The translations under genes and the position numbers were made by a program. Below the pieces are notes generated by a model, which saw only the letters and a program-made list of their open reading frames with translations, searched no databases and was not told where the DNA came from. Shown here piece after piece: positions 10,867 through 22,499 of a stretch of DNA of 64,000 nt; positions within the stretch are counted from its first letter, which is position 1, and every line of letters begins with the position of its first letter. Source of the stretch: Mytilus edulis (Eukaryota; Mollusca; Bivalvia; Mytilida; Mytilidae); NCBI RefSeq assembly GCF_963676685.1, contig NC_092345.1:27179585-27243584 (forward strand). The letters run 5' to 3'.

Positions 10867-12635
10867 ATAGTTATCAAAGGTACCAGGGTTATAATTTAGT
10901 ACGCCAGACGCGCGTTTCGTCTACATAAGACTCATCAGTGACGCTCAAATCAAAAATATTTATAAACCCAAATAAGTACAAAGTTGAAGAGCATTGAGGA
11001 TCCAAAATTCCAAAAAGTTGTGCCAAATACGGCTAAGGTAATCTATGCCTGGGATAAGAAAATCCTTAGTTTTTCAAAAAGTTCAAAGTTTTGATTACAG
11101 GAAATTTATAAGAATGACCACATTATTGATATTCATGTCAGCACCGAAGTGTTGACTACTGGGCTGGTGATACCCTCGGGGACGAAACGGCCACCAGCAG
11201 TGGCATCGACCCAGTGGTGTAAATAGTTATCAAAGGTACCAGGGTTATAATTTAGTACGCCAGACGCGCGTTTCGTCTACATAAGACTCATCAGTGACGC
11301 TCAAATCAAAAATATTTATAAACCCAAATAAGTACAAAGTTGAAGAGCATTGAGGATCCAAAATTCCAAAAAGTTGTGCCAAATACGGTTAAGGTAATCT
11401 ATGCTTGGGATAAGAAAATCCTCAGTTTTTCAAAAAGTTCAAAGTTTTGTATACAGGAAATTTATAAGAATGACCACATTATTGATATTCATGTCAGCAC
11501 CGAAGTGTTGACTACTGGGCTGGTGATACCCTCGGGGACGAAACGTCCACCAGCAGTGGCATTGACACAGTGGTGTAAATAGTTATCAAAGGTACCAGGG
11601 TTATAATTTAGTACGCCAGACGCGCGTTTCGTCTACATAAGACTCATCAGTGACGCTCAAATCAAAAATATTTATAAACCCAAATAAGTACAAAGTTGAA
11701 GAGCATTGAGGATCCAAAATTCCAAAAAGTTGTGCCAAATACGGCTAAGGTAATCTATGCCTGGGATAAGAAAATCCTTAGTTTTTCAAAAAGTTCAAAG
11801 TTTTGTATACAGGAAATTTATAAGAATGACCACATTATTGATATTCATGTCAGCACGGAAGTGTTGACTATTGGGCTGGTGATACCCTCGGGGACGAAAC
11901 GTCCACCAGCAGTGGCATCGACCCAGTGGTGTAAATAGTTATCAAAGGTACCAGGGTTATAATTTAGTACGCCAGACGCGCGTTTCGTCTAAGACTCATC
12001 AGTGACGCTCAAATCAAAAATATTTATAAACCCAAATAAGTACAAAGTTGAAGAGCATTGAGGATCCAAAATTCCAAAAAGTTGTACCAAATACGGCTAA
12101 GGTAATCTATGCCTGGGATAAAGAAAATCCTTAGTTTTTCAAAAAGTTCAAAGTTTTGTATACAGGAAATTTATAAGAATGACCACATTATTGATATTCA
12201 TGTCAGCACCGAAGTGTTGACTACTGGGCTGGTGATACCCTCGGGGACGAAACGTCCACCAGCAGTACGTGGCATCGATCCAGTGGTGTAAATAGTTATC
12301 AAAGGTACCAGGGTTATAATTTAGTACGCCAGACGCGCGTTTCGTCTACATAAGACTCATCAGTGACGCTCAAATCAAAAATATTTATAAACCCAAATAA
12401 GTACAAAGTTGAAGAGCATTGAGGATCCAAAATTCCAAAAAGTTGTGCCAAATACGGCTAAGGTAATCTATGCCTGGGATAAGAAAATCCTTAGTTTTTC
12501 AAAAAGTTAAAAGTTTTGTATACAGGAAATTTATAAGAATGACCACATTATTGATATTCATGTCAGCACCGAAGTGTTGACTACTGGGCTGGTGATACCC
12601 TCGGGGACAAAACGTCCACCAGCAGTGGCATCGAC
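10867..12635 (+). repeat. 356-bp satellite, five head-to-tail copies
   Basis: Monomers start at 10867, 11223, 11579, 11935 and 12292 with ATAGTTATCAAAGGTACCAG. The last lacks its final dozen bases. Periods are 356, 356, 356 and 357, with only a few differences per monomer, so amplification is recent or homogenised. Each unit contains CCAGACGCGCGTTTCGTCTA and AGACTCATCAGTGACGCTCA. The open frames of 60-80 codons that repeat in each unit (KSIEDPKFQKVV...) reflect the repeat; the first monomer is broken by GATTAC for GTATAC. Diverged relatives lie at 17650-18085 and 41900-42085. Confidence 0.95.
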
Positions 12636-12679
12636 CTACAATACTAACAAAAACCAGAGACTCCTGACTTTACGTCAAG

Positions 12680-13165
12680 GTAATCATACCAAGAGACACA
12701 CCCAATATGCATAGGTCAAGAGTCAACAAGTCATAGTCTGGTCAAGAGTTCCTTGTCACATAAAGCAGATTTTGAGGAAAGGGTCATCGTGGTACACAAA
12801 ACTAACAAACAAATCTTTAAATTTAAAATAGATATATTAAAAAGATATGGTATGATTGCCAATCAGACAATTCTCCATTTAATTCAAACAAAATATACAA
12901 GTTGTACATTGAGGGCAAAGGTCAAGCTCACATAAAGTTTATCGTGTCACTAGACTCGCCATCTCATGACAATACATCTACATGCCACATATTCAGAACC
13001 AAGATCAATTGAAAATTATATTTTGAGATCAAGGTATTATACACACTGTATCCTGATGACAAACCCAACGTGCATAGGTCAAGAGTCAAAAAGTCAAAGT
13101 CTGGTCACGAGGTTCATGTCAAAAATGCACACAGCAGTCCTGCACGAAAGTTCATCATGGTACAC
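12680..13165. repeat. Diverged tandem pair, period about 370 bp
   Basis: GCATAGGTCAAGAGTCAACAAGTCATAGTCTGGTCA (about 12710) recurs at about 13070 as GCATAGGTCAAGAGTCAAAAAGTCAAAGTCTGGTCA. Both are followed by a CATC.TGGTACAC segment. A third, weaker match starts near 13190 (CTACACATGCAAAATACAGA). It is an old, diverged tandem or dispersed repeat with no protein. Confidence 0.6.
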
Positions 13166-13169
13166 GTAA

Positions 13170-14769
13170 CAATGTCATGTCATGATGCACTACACATGCA
13201 AAATACAGAAAACCTAGGTCAGAGACAAAAACACAAGACATATAACTAAACTCAATGGAGCGATACTTGTATTGCAGGTCACTACAATTGCCTTCAAAAT
13301 AGAACATAAACTCTCGCAACACTGCAGAGTTAAAACCGTCTTTCACAAAAGTTTGAGAAGGATTCTTTGCAACGATTAATATCTTAACACTGTTAACTAA
13401 TTCAGAATCGAGTCGTGCAGTTATGTCAATAAATTAAAACTGTAAGATTAGATATTAAAACACTAAAAACTAGGGTTTACCATTAATTTCTAACCTAACC
13501 ATGTTATAGACCGGTATGTTATAGTACTAGTTAAACTGATGGAAACACATGATACAGTCATGAAATTGCTATTTGCAATAGTACGACCAGAACATTACAA
13601 GACAGAGTTGTAAACAAATGAAATTAATGATACATACGAATTTTTAATCACAATGCACAAATAAGGAAGTGTAGTTTTCATTCAATTTATTTATCTAAAA
13701 TGTACACTTGCGTTAAACAATTGAAATTAACACTGTATATTTATATAAACGATCAATCTTGTAAAATAATGAAGTAAATCGTAAAAATTAATCTAGTTTA
13801 CTGATTTAAAGTTACTGTTTAAAAAAACATATATCATACTAATTATATTTACTTAAGATCTTGTCCGAGCTGATAGACAAGTTGTCTAAGTTCTTATCAA
13901 TTTTATGTTTTTTTTAGTATTACAATATTCAATACACTGGATAAATGATCTGTCAAATTAATTACCACGACGAAAATTTTAAAATAGAACAAAATTATTT
14001 AATGATTGCAATACAAAAAAAAAGTCATATTTATTTCAAATCTTTGAAAATTGAAAAAAGTCCGGTTAACCGGATAGCGTTTTTGGTATTCGATATTCTG
14101 TCCTTCCAACGGTTAACCGTTGACAACACTAATCTAAACATATATAAACTAATATATGAACATTTATTTTAGACAAAATGTAAAATTTAGTTGTACACGC
14201 TACGAAACAGGAGGAGAGAAGAGTCGGCGAGCTTCTAAATCTCTTAATAATCAATTTATAATATTTAGAATTTTTTCATAATTTGTCAGACTATAACATT
14301 ACATTTTCGCATATTTTGGAGATTAAAAAAATTAAACATTTGCGCACATTTACAGAAAATCATTTTACAGGTACGAAAAGGTAATAAAAGTAATTATAAT
14401 GATATTTTATGATGTATTTGTCGATAGTTTCTTATGATATATTTCTCCGAATAGATTTTGTTCTGTTGTCAAATACACAAGCAGTATTAAAGTCAAAGTG
14501 AGAAAGAGAAAGCAGAGTATATGATAGAACAATTCCGAAAATACCCGAATGGAAAAGTTAACAAAATTCCTTTTAGTAAGGCGGTGGGCTTCAAACATTC
14601 AACACGTACCGACATGACCAATCGTTGGAGAACAGTGGACTAAGACTAACAAAAGGGATAGTTTTAATTAATTAATAAAACGACTTTTAAAAAAAGGTAA
14701 AACTAACATGCGTTTATCTGCAAGCTTAATGAACTTGAACTGCAAAAGACCCCAGGACGCGCGCAAACG
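13170..14769. other. No gene seen; two GGTTAACC palindromes
   Basis: The stretch is AT-rich. TCCGGTTAACCGGA at about 14060 and ACGGTTAACCGT at about 14110 are two perfect palindromes 50 bases apart. Open frames of 60-75 codons lack any recognisable domain. Confidence 0.45.
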
Positions 14770-16495
14770 TAATTGGAAATGCGTGTATATGTAATGGAAA
14801 TGAGATCAACAGTAAAGGTATTTGAACCGTAATGATAATGCAACTGTAATGGTAATGCAACTGTAATAGTAATGAGGGTAAATGCAATGGTAATGATACT
14901 ATAATGCAAGTAAATGCAATATATTAATGAGGGTAGTTGTAATGGTAATAAAAGCAACTGTAATGGACATGCATGTATATGTAATGGTAATGCAAGCAAA
15001 TGCAATGACAATGCAAGCAACTGTAATGGTAAGGTATAATGGTTATGCAAGCAAATTAAACGGGGATGAGGGCAACTCTAATGGTAATGCAACTGTAATG
15101 GGAAGCAATGCAAGCAAATGTAATGGTAATGAAGGCAACTGTAATGGACATGCATGTATATGTAATGGTAATGAAAGCAAATGCAATGACAATTCAAGCA
15201 ACTTCAATGGTTACGCATAATGGTAATGCAAGAAATGTGATGGAAATGCGCGTACATGTAATGGGTAATGATGGCTACTGTTATGGTAATGAGGGCAACT
15301 ATAATGGACATGCATGTATATGTAATGGTAACCAGGGCAACTGTTAAGATAATGCAAGGGACTTTATTGGTAATGCAACTGTACTGGTAATAAAAGCAAA
15401 TACAATGACAATGCAAGCAACTGCAATGGTAATGCATAATGGTAATGCAAGAAATGTGATGGAAATGCGCGTTCATGTAATGGGTAATGATGGCTACTGT
15501 TATGGTAATGTAAGCAAATGTAATGGCAATACAATCAAATGTAATGGCAATGCAAGAAAATGTAATGGCAATGCATGCAAATGTAATGGCAATGCAAGCA
15601 AATGTAATGGTAATGAGGGCAACTGTAATTGACATGCATGTACATGTAATGTTAACCAGGGCAACTGTTATGATAATGCAAGGGAATTTATTGGTAATGC
15701 AACTGTACTGGTAATAAAAGCAAATACAATGACAATGCAAGCAACTGCAATGGTAATGCATAATGGTAATGCAAGAAATGTGATTGAAATGCGCGTACAT
15801 GTCATGGATAATGATGGCTACTGTTATGGTAATGCAAGCAAATTTAATGGCAATGCAAGCAAATGTAATGGTAATGAGGGCAACTGTAATGGACATGCAT
15901 GTATATGTAATGATAACCAGGGCACCTGCTATGATAATGCAAGGGAATTTATTGGTAATGCAGCTGTACTGGCAATGAAAGCAAATACAATGACAATGCA
16001 AGTAACTGTAATGGTAATGCATAATGGTAATGGAAGAAATTTGATGGGAATGCGCGTACATGTAATGGTAATGATGGCTGCTGTCATTGTAATGCAAGCA
16101 AATGTCATGGCAATGCATACTGGTAATGCAAGTAATGTGATGGAAATGCGCGTACTTGTAATGGTAATGATGGCTACTGTTATGGTAATGCAAGCAAATG
16201 TAATTGTAATGCAAGCAAATGTAATGGCAATGCAAGCAAATATAATGGCAATGAAAGCAAATGTAATGGTAATGAGGACAACTGTAATTGACATGCAAGG
16301 AAATAAAATGGTAATGCAACTGTAATGGTGATGAAAACAAATGCAATGACAATGCAAGTAACAGTAATGGTAATGCAAGAAATGTAAGGTAATGATGGCT
16401 TCTGTTATGGTAATGCAAGCAGCTGTAATGGTAATGAGGGCATATGTAATGGGAATGCAAGCAACTGTAATTGTAATGCAAGCATGTGTAAATTA
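14770..16495. repeat. 1.7-kb TAATGG/GCAAGCAAATG variable minisatellite
   Basis: Irregular tandem units of 12-18 bases are built from GCAAGCAAATGTAATGGTAA. They are grouped into higher-order blocks of about 285-330 bases, each containing GAAATGCGCGTACATGTAATGG, ATGATGGCTACTGTTATGG and GGACATGCATGTATATGTAA. The blocks start near 15220, 15460 and 15770. Long open frames on both strands, one of 434 codons on the minus strand, result from a repeat made largely of multiples of three bases without stops. I do not call them genes. Confidence 0.95.
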
Positions 16496-17032
16496 AATTG
16501 TAAAGCATCTATACTATTAAACGAGAAGACCTCATTTTTGGTGTCGCTTCTCTTCTTTCCACAATAAATTAATCAACACGCCTCTGTGTCCTATGGGTAC
16601 AGTGCATAGTCGCATTTGTCATCCATTCATATGATTATTCAGATTGAGTTATTTTAGGAGAAAAACAGGAAAAAAGGCATCCGGATATTGTCCCGTCATT
16701 GTACGAAATTTTAAGTCAGATTAGACTTCCGGTTTGCGTTTTTCTGTATACTTTGAACATACATATACTACGAATAAAGTGTATTTTCAGAATTTTATCT
16801 CCTATCATTTTCAAGTTTACTATCCACGGCGGTCACAGAGTTTATAAAATAGAGAGTGTCTGTATACTATATCAATGATCACCATAGATCGATTAGTAAA
16901 CTTAGAATTGAAAGTAAATACGCTTTATTTATATAGTAATGAATGTTCATAATATACAGACAAGCGCTAAAATTATTCATGTGAACTTTTGATACAGTCA
17001 TTAAATCTTTTACAAAATTCATTGATTACAAA

Positions 17033-17300
17033 AAAAGAAGATGTGGTATGATTGCCATGTTGAGACAACTCTCCACAAGAGACCAAAATGACACAGAAAT
17101 TAACAACTATAGGTCACCGTACGGCCTTCAACAAAGAGCAAAAGCCCATACCGCATACTCAGCTTCAAAAGGCCCCGAAATGACAATGTAAAACAATGCA
17201 AACGAGAAAACTAGCGGCCTTATTTATGTACAAAAAATGAACGAAAAACAAATGTGTAACACATAAACAAACGACAACCACTGAATTACAGGCTCCTTAA
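17033..17300 (-). repeat. Family A, nearly full copy
   Basis: AGAAGATGTGGTATGATTGCCATG, ACAACTCTCCACAAGAGACC, GGTCACCGTACGGCCTTCAAC and ACACATAAACAAACGACAAC are all present in order. This is the best-preserved family A copy in the window and serves as the local reference. Confidence 0.8.
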
Positions 17301-17349
17301 ATGTTCATAACATACTAAATGTATGTTCATATTGAAATTGATAGATAAC

Positions 17350-17440
17350 CAAAAATTGGGAACTTTGGAAATAAAGGTGGAGGGTAAAAAAAAAACAAAT
17401 ATTGGGAACTTTGAATATAAAGGTGGAGGGTAAAAAAAAA
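17350..17440. repeat. Short tandem duplication, about 48 bp x 2
   Basis: ATTGGGAACTTTG followed by ATAAAGGTGGAGGGTAAAAAA occurs twice back to back, each copy ending in a poly(A) run. Confidence 0.85.
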
Positions 17441-17649
17441 AAAAAATTCCTGTCCCCAATAACCTATGACTTATGATACTTTTGCTGAAATTCTCCAGTC
17501 ATTCCCAAAAACACTTTACATACTACTACGCTCTGAATGCCCGCGATTTCGCGGGTGTGTGCTAGTGTAATTATAATGGAAATGCGTATATATATAATGG
17601 TAATGAGGGCAAATGCACCGATATATAGATGATATATACAAGGTACTGG

Positions 17650-18085
17650 CTTTGAGCGTTCCTAATGAAGGTAAATCCAGAAAAGCGCTTCGGACGCAAT
17701 AAATTATAAAACGTGTTGTTTTCCATTTTTTTACATCACTGGGTCGATACCTCTGCTGGTGGACTATCAGTCCCCGAGGGTATCATCAGCTCAGTAGTCA
17801 GTGCTTCGGTACTGACATGATTTAACAAACTTTACTAAAATTGTCTGTTTATAAATTTTGAAATTATTATGAAACTAAGGTTTCAACTCCCTCAGGCAAA
17901 GTTGGCTTTAGATGAATTTGGCTATTTATTTTAGGTATTTTTGACATAAAGCTCTTCAACGATTTTCGGTACTTATACATCTTCGGATTTCAAATGTTTG
18001 GCTTTGAGCGTTCCTGATGAAGGTAAATCCAGAAAAGCGCTTCGGACGCAATAAATTATAAAACGTGTTGTTTTCCATTTTTTTT
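17650..18085 (-). repeat. Diverged relative of the 356-bp satellite
   Basis: GGCTTTGAGCGTTCCTRATGAAGG with AAAGCGCTTCGGACGCAATA occurs at 17651 and 18000, a period of 349 bases. Between them are CTGGGTCGATACC, CCCCGAGGGTATCA and GTCAGTGCTTCGGTACTGACATGA, which are complementary to the 10867-12635 monomer. The two arrays descend from one satellite family but have diverged strongly. Confidence 0.8.
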
Positions 18086-18837
18086 ACTACGCAACCAATA
18101 TACATTTACGGTCTTCTTGGCAGATGGCATATATCAGTGTATACATGCTGTCAGTGTTTGTATGCTTCTCTGATAAACTGTTTAAAATATATCATAACAT
18201 AAATTATTTCATATTAGAGATCTGTCACTGTTTAATACCATGTTCAAGTTATTTTCGAATGTTTTGAACGAATCTATCATTGCTTAGAGGTCGAACCGTA
18301 CTATTATTTCAGAGCAGTACCAATAGTGATTAACGCTCGGATATATTATTTCAGAGCGGTAAGATTATGCAATTTTTAGGTTCTACCGAATAGATTTATA
18401 TAACTAAATAATGTTTATATTGTTCAATAGTAATATAATTCAAGTTCATTTGAGAAAATTTTATTAACTTATTAAATTTCAAAATTTAAAGGGATAATTA
18501 TACATGTAAAAGGTTTATAAAAAGAAAAATGGGGGTCAATGGGCAAAAATTTGTAAGGCATTCAAATGGATAAAACCAGAGGATTTCGAAAATCTGACAA
18601 AAATTGCAAAACATGACAAGCGAACATGCTTAATTTGTTCTTTGTTTTGTCTCTCGATTCTATCGTCACTGATGAGTCTTTGGTAGATCGAACGCGTTTG
18701 AGGTTAGTCAATCACGAAAAGTCTACTTCATGTTGGGTATCATTAATACGATTAATTTTTGGGAGATTGAGTTTCATATGTCAGACACGTACATATCTAA
18801 CAATACTCATTTGTATGCTTCGGGGTTTAGAGTGGCG

Positions 18838-19010
18838 ACCAATTAACTCTGAGAAAACATGGTTGCTAAGGTTCCAGCTGAAGCCTACCTCCGGGTATAG
18901 GACTTTCTTGCTGAGTTGAGTACCCATTGGTTGCCTTAGGCTGTTTTCTGCTCTTTGGTCGGGTTGTTGTCTATTTGGAAGAATATTCCCCGTTCTCAAT
19001 TATTTATTCT
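18838..19010 (+). repeat. Family B fragment
   Basis: CCAGCTGAAGCCTACCTCCGGG, GAGTTGAGTACCCATTGG, CTGTTTTCTGCTCTTTGGTCGGGTTGTTGTC and TATTCCCCGTTCTCAATT match the sense strand of family B. Immediately upstream (about 18625-18705) a GTCACTGATGAGTCTTTG segment resembles the antisense satellite. Confidence 0.7.
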
Positions 19011-19924
19011 AAAGCTATATTCAAAGAAAGAACTGGCTGCTCTCATTTTTAAATCGTTGCATGTGATGTACAGCGGACGTATAGGTCTAAAATTAAAATA
19101 AATATACCCGGCTATTATTATGATTTTGCAAACTGAAAATAGCAATTAAAACGAACGCTAAAAAAATAACTAAGATCAAAATGCACAGGCAATCAAAACA
19201 TATGTTTGGTGCATTTCAAACGTGTACAGGTACATGGAATATAAGCTTCATTTTTCACTGATCTGATTAAAATGTTATATACAGGTACATGCATATAGTT
19301 GAATAAATAAGTTGTGGTATTTTTACATTTTTTTAAACTCCTGCTTATCTGCACGTTTTGTTTACAATTACGAGATATTAACGATATAAATAGTTTTTAT
19401 GTTTGAAACTAATTTATGAATTAAGATAATATATAAGTTTCATTGAGCGCATTATGCTGAAGTGTCTGAAAGTGTATCAAGGGGTAATCGATAAGGACTT
19501 TTCCAATTTTGTTTGATATCACCTTAATGTATATTGATAAAATGGTCGTTGAGACAGAAAGTCTATATATTCTTTGCATATATTTTTGAGATTAGAGTTT
19601 AACAATTAATTCATGAAATTTATGTATTTATTTAAAATTTTATATACATTTTTTTAGTATTGGTTGCTATTGGCTGTGAACTTATTATGCTAATTGTCAG
19701 TAACTACAAGTACTACTCTCAGATCTGAACATAGTGTATTTTCTTGTTTTGATGGAGGTATAGATACCCTACAAACAGCATGTTTATTAGAATAGTAGAA
19801 TAGATTGATATACAATTGGATGTCAATTATATATACATGTAACTGTTATGTACAAATATTATTGTAATCTATAACAACAAACCACAGTATACTGAAGCGT
19901 ATCACTAACATGTAATAGTTATTA

Positions 19925-21778
19925 CACTGAAAATCTAAATTAGTCACGATGACTATTCAGTTAGTCAAATATCAGCCGAAAGGTAGTCAAAAGCATATGT
20001 GACTACCCATCAAGTCATTATGACTACCTGCATGGTCAATTGACTATGTTAGTGGTCACAGCACCACGTGGTGTAGAGTATCGGTTTTCACGCGCACTCT
20101 TTCGCGTTCCCTTTGTTCCATAGATTGTGTAGATGTAAACAAACCAGAAGGCACGGAAACTGTTATTTTGTCAAATAAACCAATTGTTTAAAGTAAGTAT
20201 GATGTATATTTGTTTTAAATCTAACTTACAAAAATTGAATTTAAGAAAAAGAAGTGTATAAATGAAAGTTATATCGGCACATGTTGACGTAACGACAATA
20301 AAAAAGGGGGGATATGTATACGGGATATCAATTTTGATACACATACAACGTATTGTCGATCGAAAAGAGTATTTAGCGATATCTTTTTTCACCTGAGCAA
20401 AAACTGTTAAAAATAAACACTGTAATCGATATTCACGACAATGAATTAAAAACTCAGGGTGGCTGTCAAGATCCTGGTGCTTACATTACAATGCTGTGAT
20501 ATAGGATGGGTGGCTGTCAAGATCCTGGTGCTTACATTACAATGGTGTGTTATAAGATGGGTGGCTGTCAAGATCCTGGTGCTTATATTACAATGTTGTG
20601 TTATAAGATGGGTGGCTGTCAAGATCCCGGTGCTTATATCACAATGTTGTGCTATAAGATGGGTGGCTGGCAAGATCCCGGTGCTTACATTACAATGTTG
20701 TGGTATAAGATGGGTGGCTGTCATGATTCTGGTGCTTACATTAAAATGTTGTGGTATAAGATAGGTGGCTGTCAAGATCCTGGTGGCACTGTGCTTACAT
20801 TACAATGTTACAATGTTGTGATATAGGATGGGTGGCTGTCAAGATCCCGGTGCTTACATTACAAATAAATGGTAAAAGATGAGTGATTAAATCACTTGAT
20901 CAAAGATTTTAAAATTAGTTTTTTCTTTAAACTTTTAACATGACTGATATACTTGTTTGTTATATTTTAGCTTCTAAAATGATATAATCATATTTTTCAG
21001 CAAATGAAGACATTGTTATTTGTATGAACACAGCTGAGAGATTTTTTACCATAGAGAATACCACACTGACACATGCAGAGTTGATACCGACAAAATATCT
21101 GAAATAAACACTTCAAATTAACAATTAGTTTATGATATATTTATTTTCTTTATTTGATTTTTAGACTTTAATATATGTCACTGAGTAATGGTTACACATG
21201 GAAACTTAAGATATAGGAAGGTTTTGAACATTGAGCACTTTCTGGTCCTATACCATTGTCATTGTTAGTATTGCTTCTGTGGTATTTTTAATGATATAAT
21301 ATTCCAGATGTATTTGTCAATCCTATGGAAGAGAAACAACAAAAAGTAGAATAACAGAAGAAATGAACCATAACAAAACGAAACGGAATGAAACGCACAC
21401 AAATAAAATGGTAGAACAAAAAACACAACACAAATAAAAATAACAGTCTAACAGTCGTGACTATTCACAGTAATCATGTTGACTAACAAACATGGTCACT
21501 TCCGACTATTTCAATCAGTCCTATGGACTGCATTCAATTGTCAAACTGACAAATGTGCATAGTCAATTGAACAATCCAATTCGTCACAACGAGTATGACA
21601 TATAGTCATTTTGACTTTCTAACATAGTCATAATGACCACCCTACTCAGTCACATGTGACTAACCATCTAGTCAAACGACTAAGAGCATAGTCAAAATGA
21701 TTAAAGTGGATTGTCATCTAGAGGACAGTCAAAATGACTAATTAAGTTAGTCAAATTGACTAATTTAGATTTTCAGTG
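19925..21778. mobile_element. 1.85-kb TIR element, TA target, dense AGTCA/TGACT termini
   Basis: The 22-bp ends are perfect inverted repeats beginning CACTGAAAATCTAAATTAGT, flanked by TA (19923-19924 and 21779-21780). The left 130 bases and right 330 bases hold 22 AGTCA or TGACT pentamers (8 left, 14 right). Such subterminal repeats are typical of transposase-binding zones in other elements, and that role here is inference. The interior holds the 51-bp minisatellite and no transposase. A TA target fits Tc1/mariner-like or related machinery acting in trans. Confidence 0.85.
20451..20870. repeat. 51-bp minisatellite inside the TIR element
   Basis: There are about eight units of GGTGGCTGTCAAGATCCTGG-TGCTTACATTACAATG. 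The sixth to eighth are irregular, with an extra GGCACTG and a partial duplication. The 17-codon period (GGCQDPGAYIT) creates open frames on both strands that are not genes. A tandem core between short inverted repeats recalls the pearl-type elements described from oysters. Confidence 0.9.
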
Positions 21779-22009
21779 TACGGTTAAGTTGAATTCACTG
21801 TCGTTTATTCATCATCCACATACGAACTTGTCTCGGAAAAAAATATGTCTCTGTACATTAACATCACTTTCAGGTATAGAGATTTGATTTTTTTCTGAGA
21901 CAAGTGCGTGTAACCAATCACTTGAGAACTTGCGGACATCCGATATTCAGTACTTTGATTATTGTTAGTTCTTGTGTTGTACTGTAGCACCAATGTCCCA
22001 TGTTATTAG

Positions 22010-22095
22010 AGGAGAGTTGGCGTCTTCAAACAAATTCAACCCGCCACATTCTATACGTGCCTGGTCCGTCTGGTGCCTGTAGTGTCACATCTTTT
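22010..22095 (+). repeat. Family A, 5' fragment
   Basis: TCAACCCGCCACATTCTATACGTGCCTGG followed by GGTGCCTGTAGTGTCA matches the outer end of family A, which is seen antisense at 9720 and 17290. Confidence 0.5.
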
Positions 22096-22499
22096 TAAAA
22101 AATGTTTTGTTATAAATTAGACCTCAAGGTTCTTTTATTTTTTAAATTGTTCTGTATTTTTCTTGTTGGTGGGTTTTAAAAGCCGACGTTACGGTATGGA
22201 TTTTTATCATTGTCGGTATGGTCAAAATTCCAATCCTAAATATCTGTGTTTGAGTTCAAACATTCCCAGTTTATAAACTCTCTAGAGAGTTGTGCACCTA
22301 TTATATCCAAAACACTGCACAGTTTTATCAACATAGATTCGTAACACCTCATCGAGATGAATATTTTGAAATAATAGTGTACAAAGAAGGAAGGATCTTG
22401 ATACTCGCTCCTTTGTGCAACTTGAAGTTCCATAAACGATTAATTAGCTTTCAGATGGAATAATGAATAATTTATGTTTTAGTCTTACTTGTATAATAT

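Noticed and set aside
11340-12291. Family of about 80-aa genes
   Set aside because: Identical frames occur in each 356-bp satellite unit; one unit is broken and there is no sign of expression or domain.
15204-16508. 434-codon minus-strand open frame as a Cys/His-rich protein gene
   Set aside because: It lies wholly inside a tandem repeat lacking stops in several frames on both strands; there is no signal, domain or splice context.
20446-20826. Repeat proteins on both strands (GGCQDPGAYIT and complement)
   Set aside because: It is a 51-bp minisatellite inside a TIR element.
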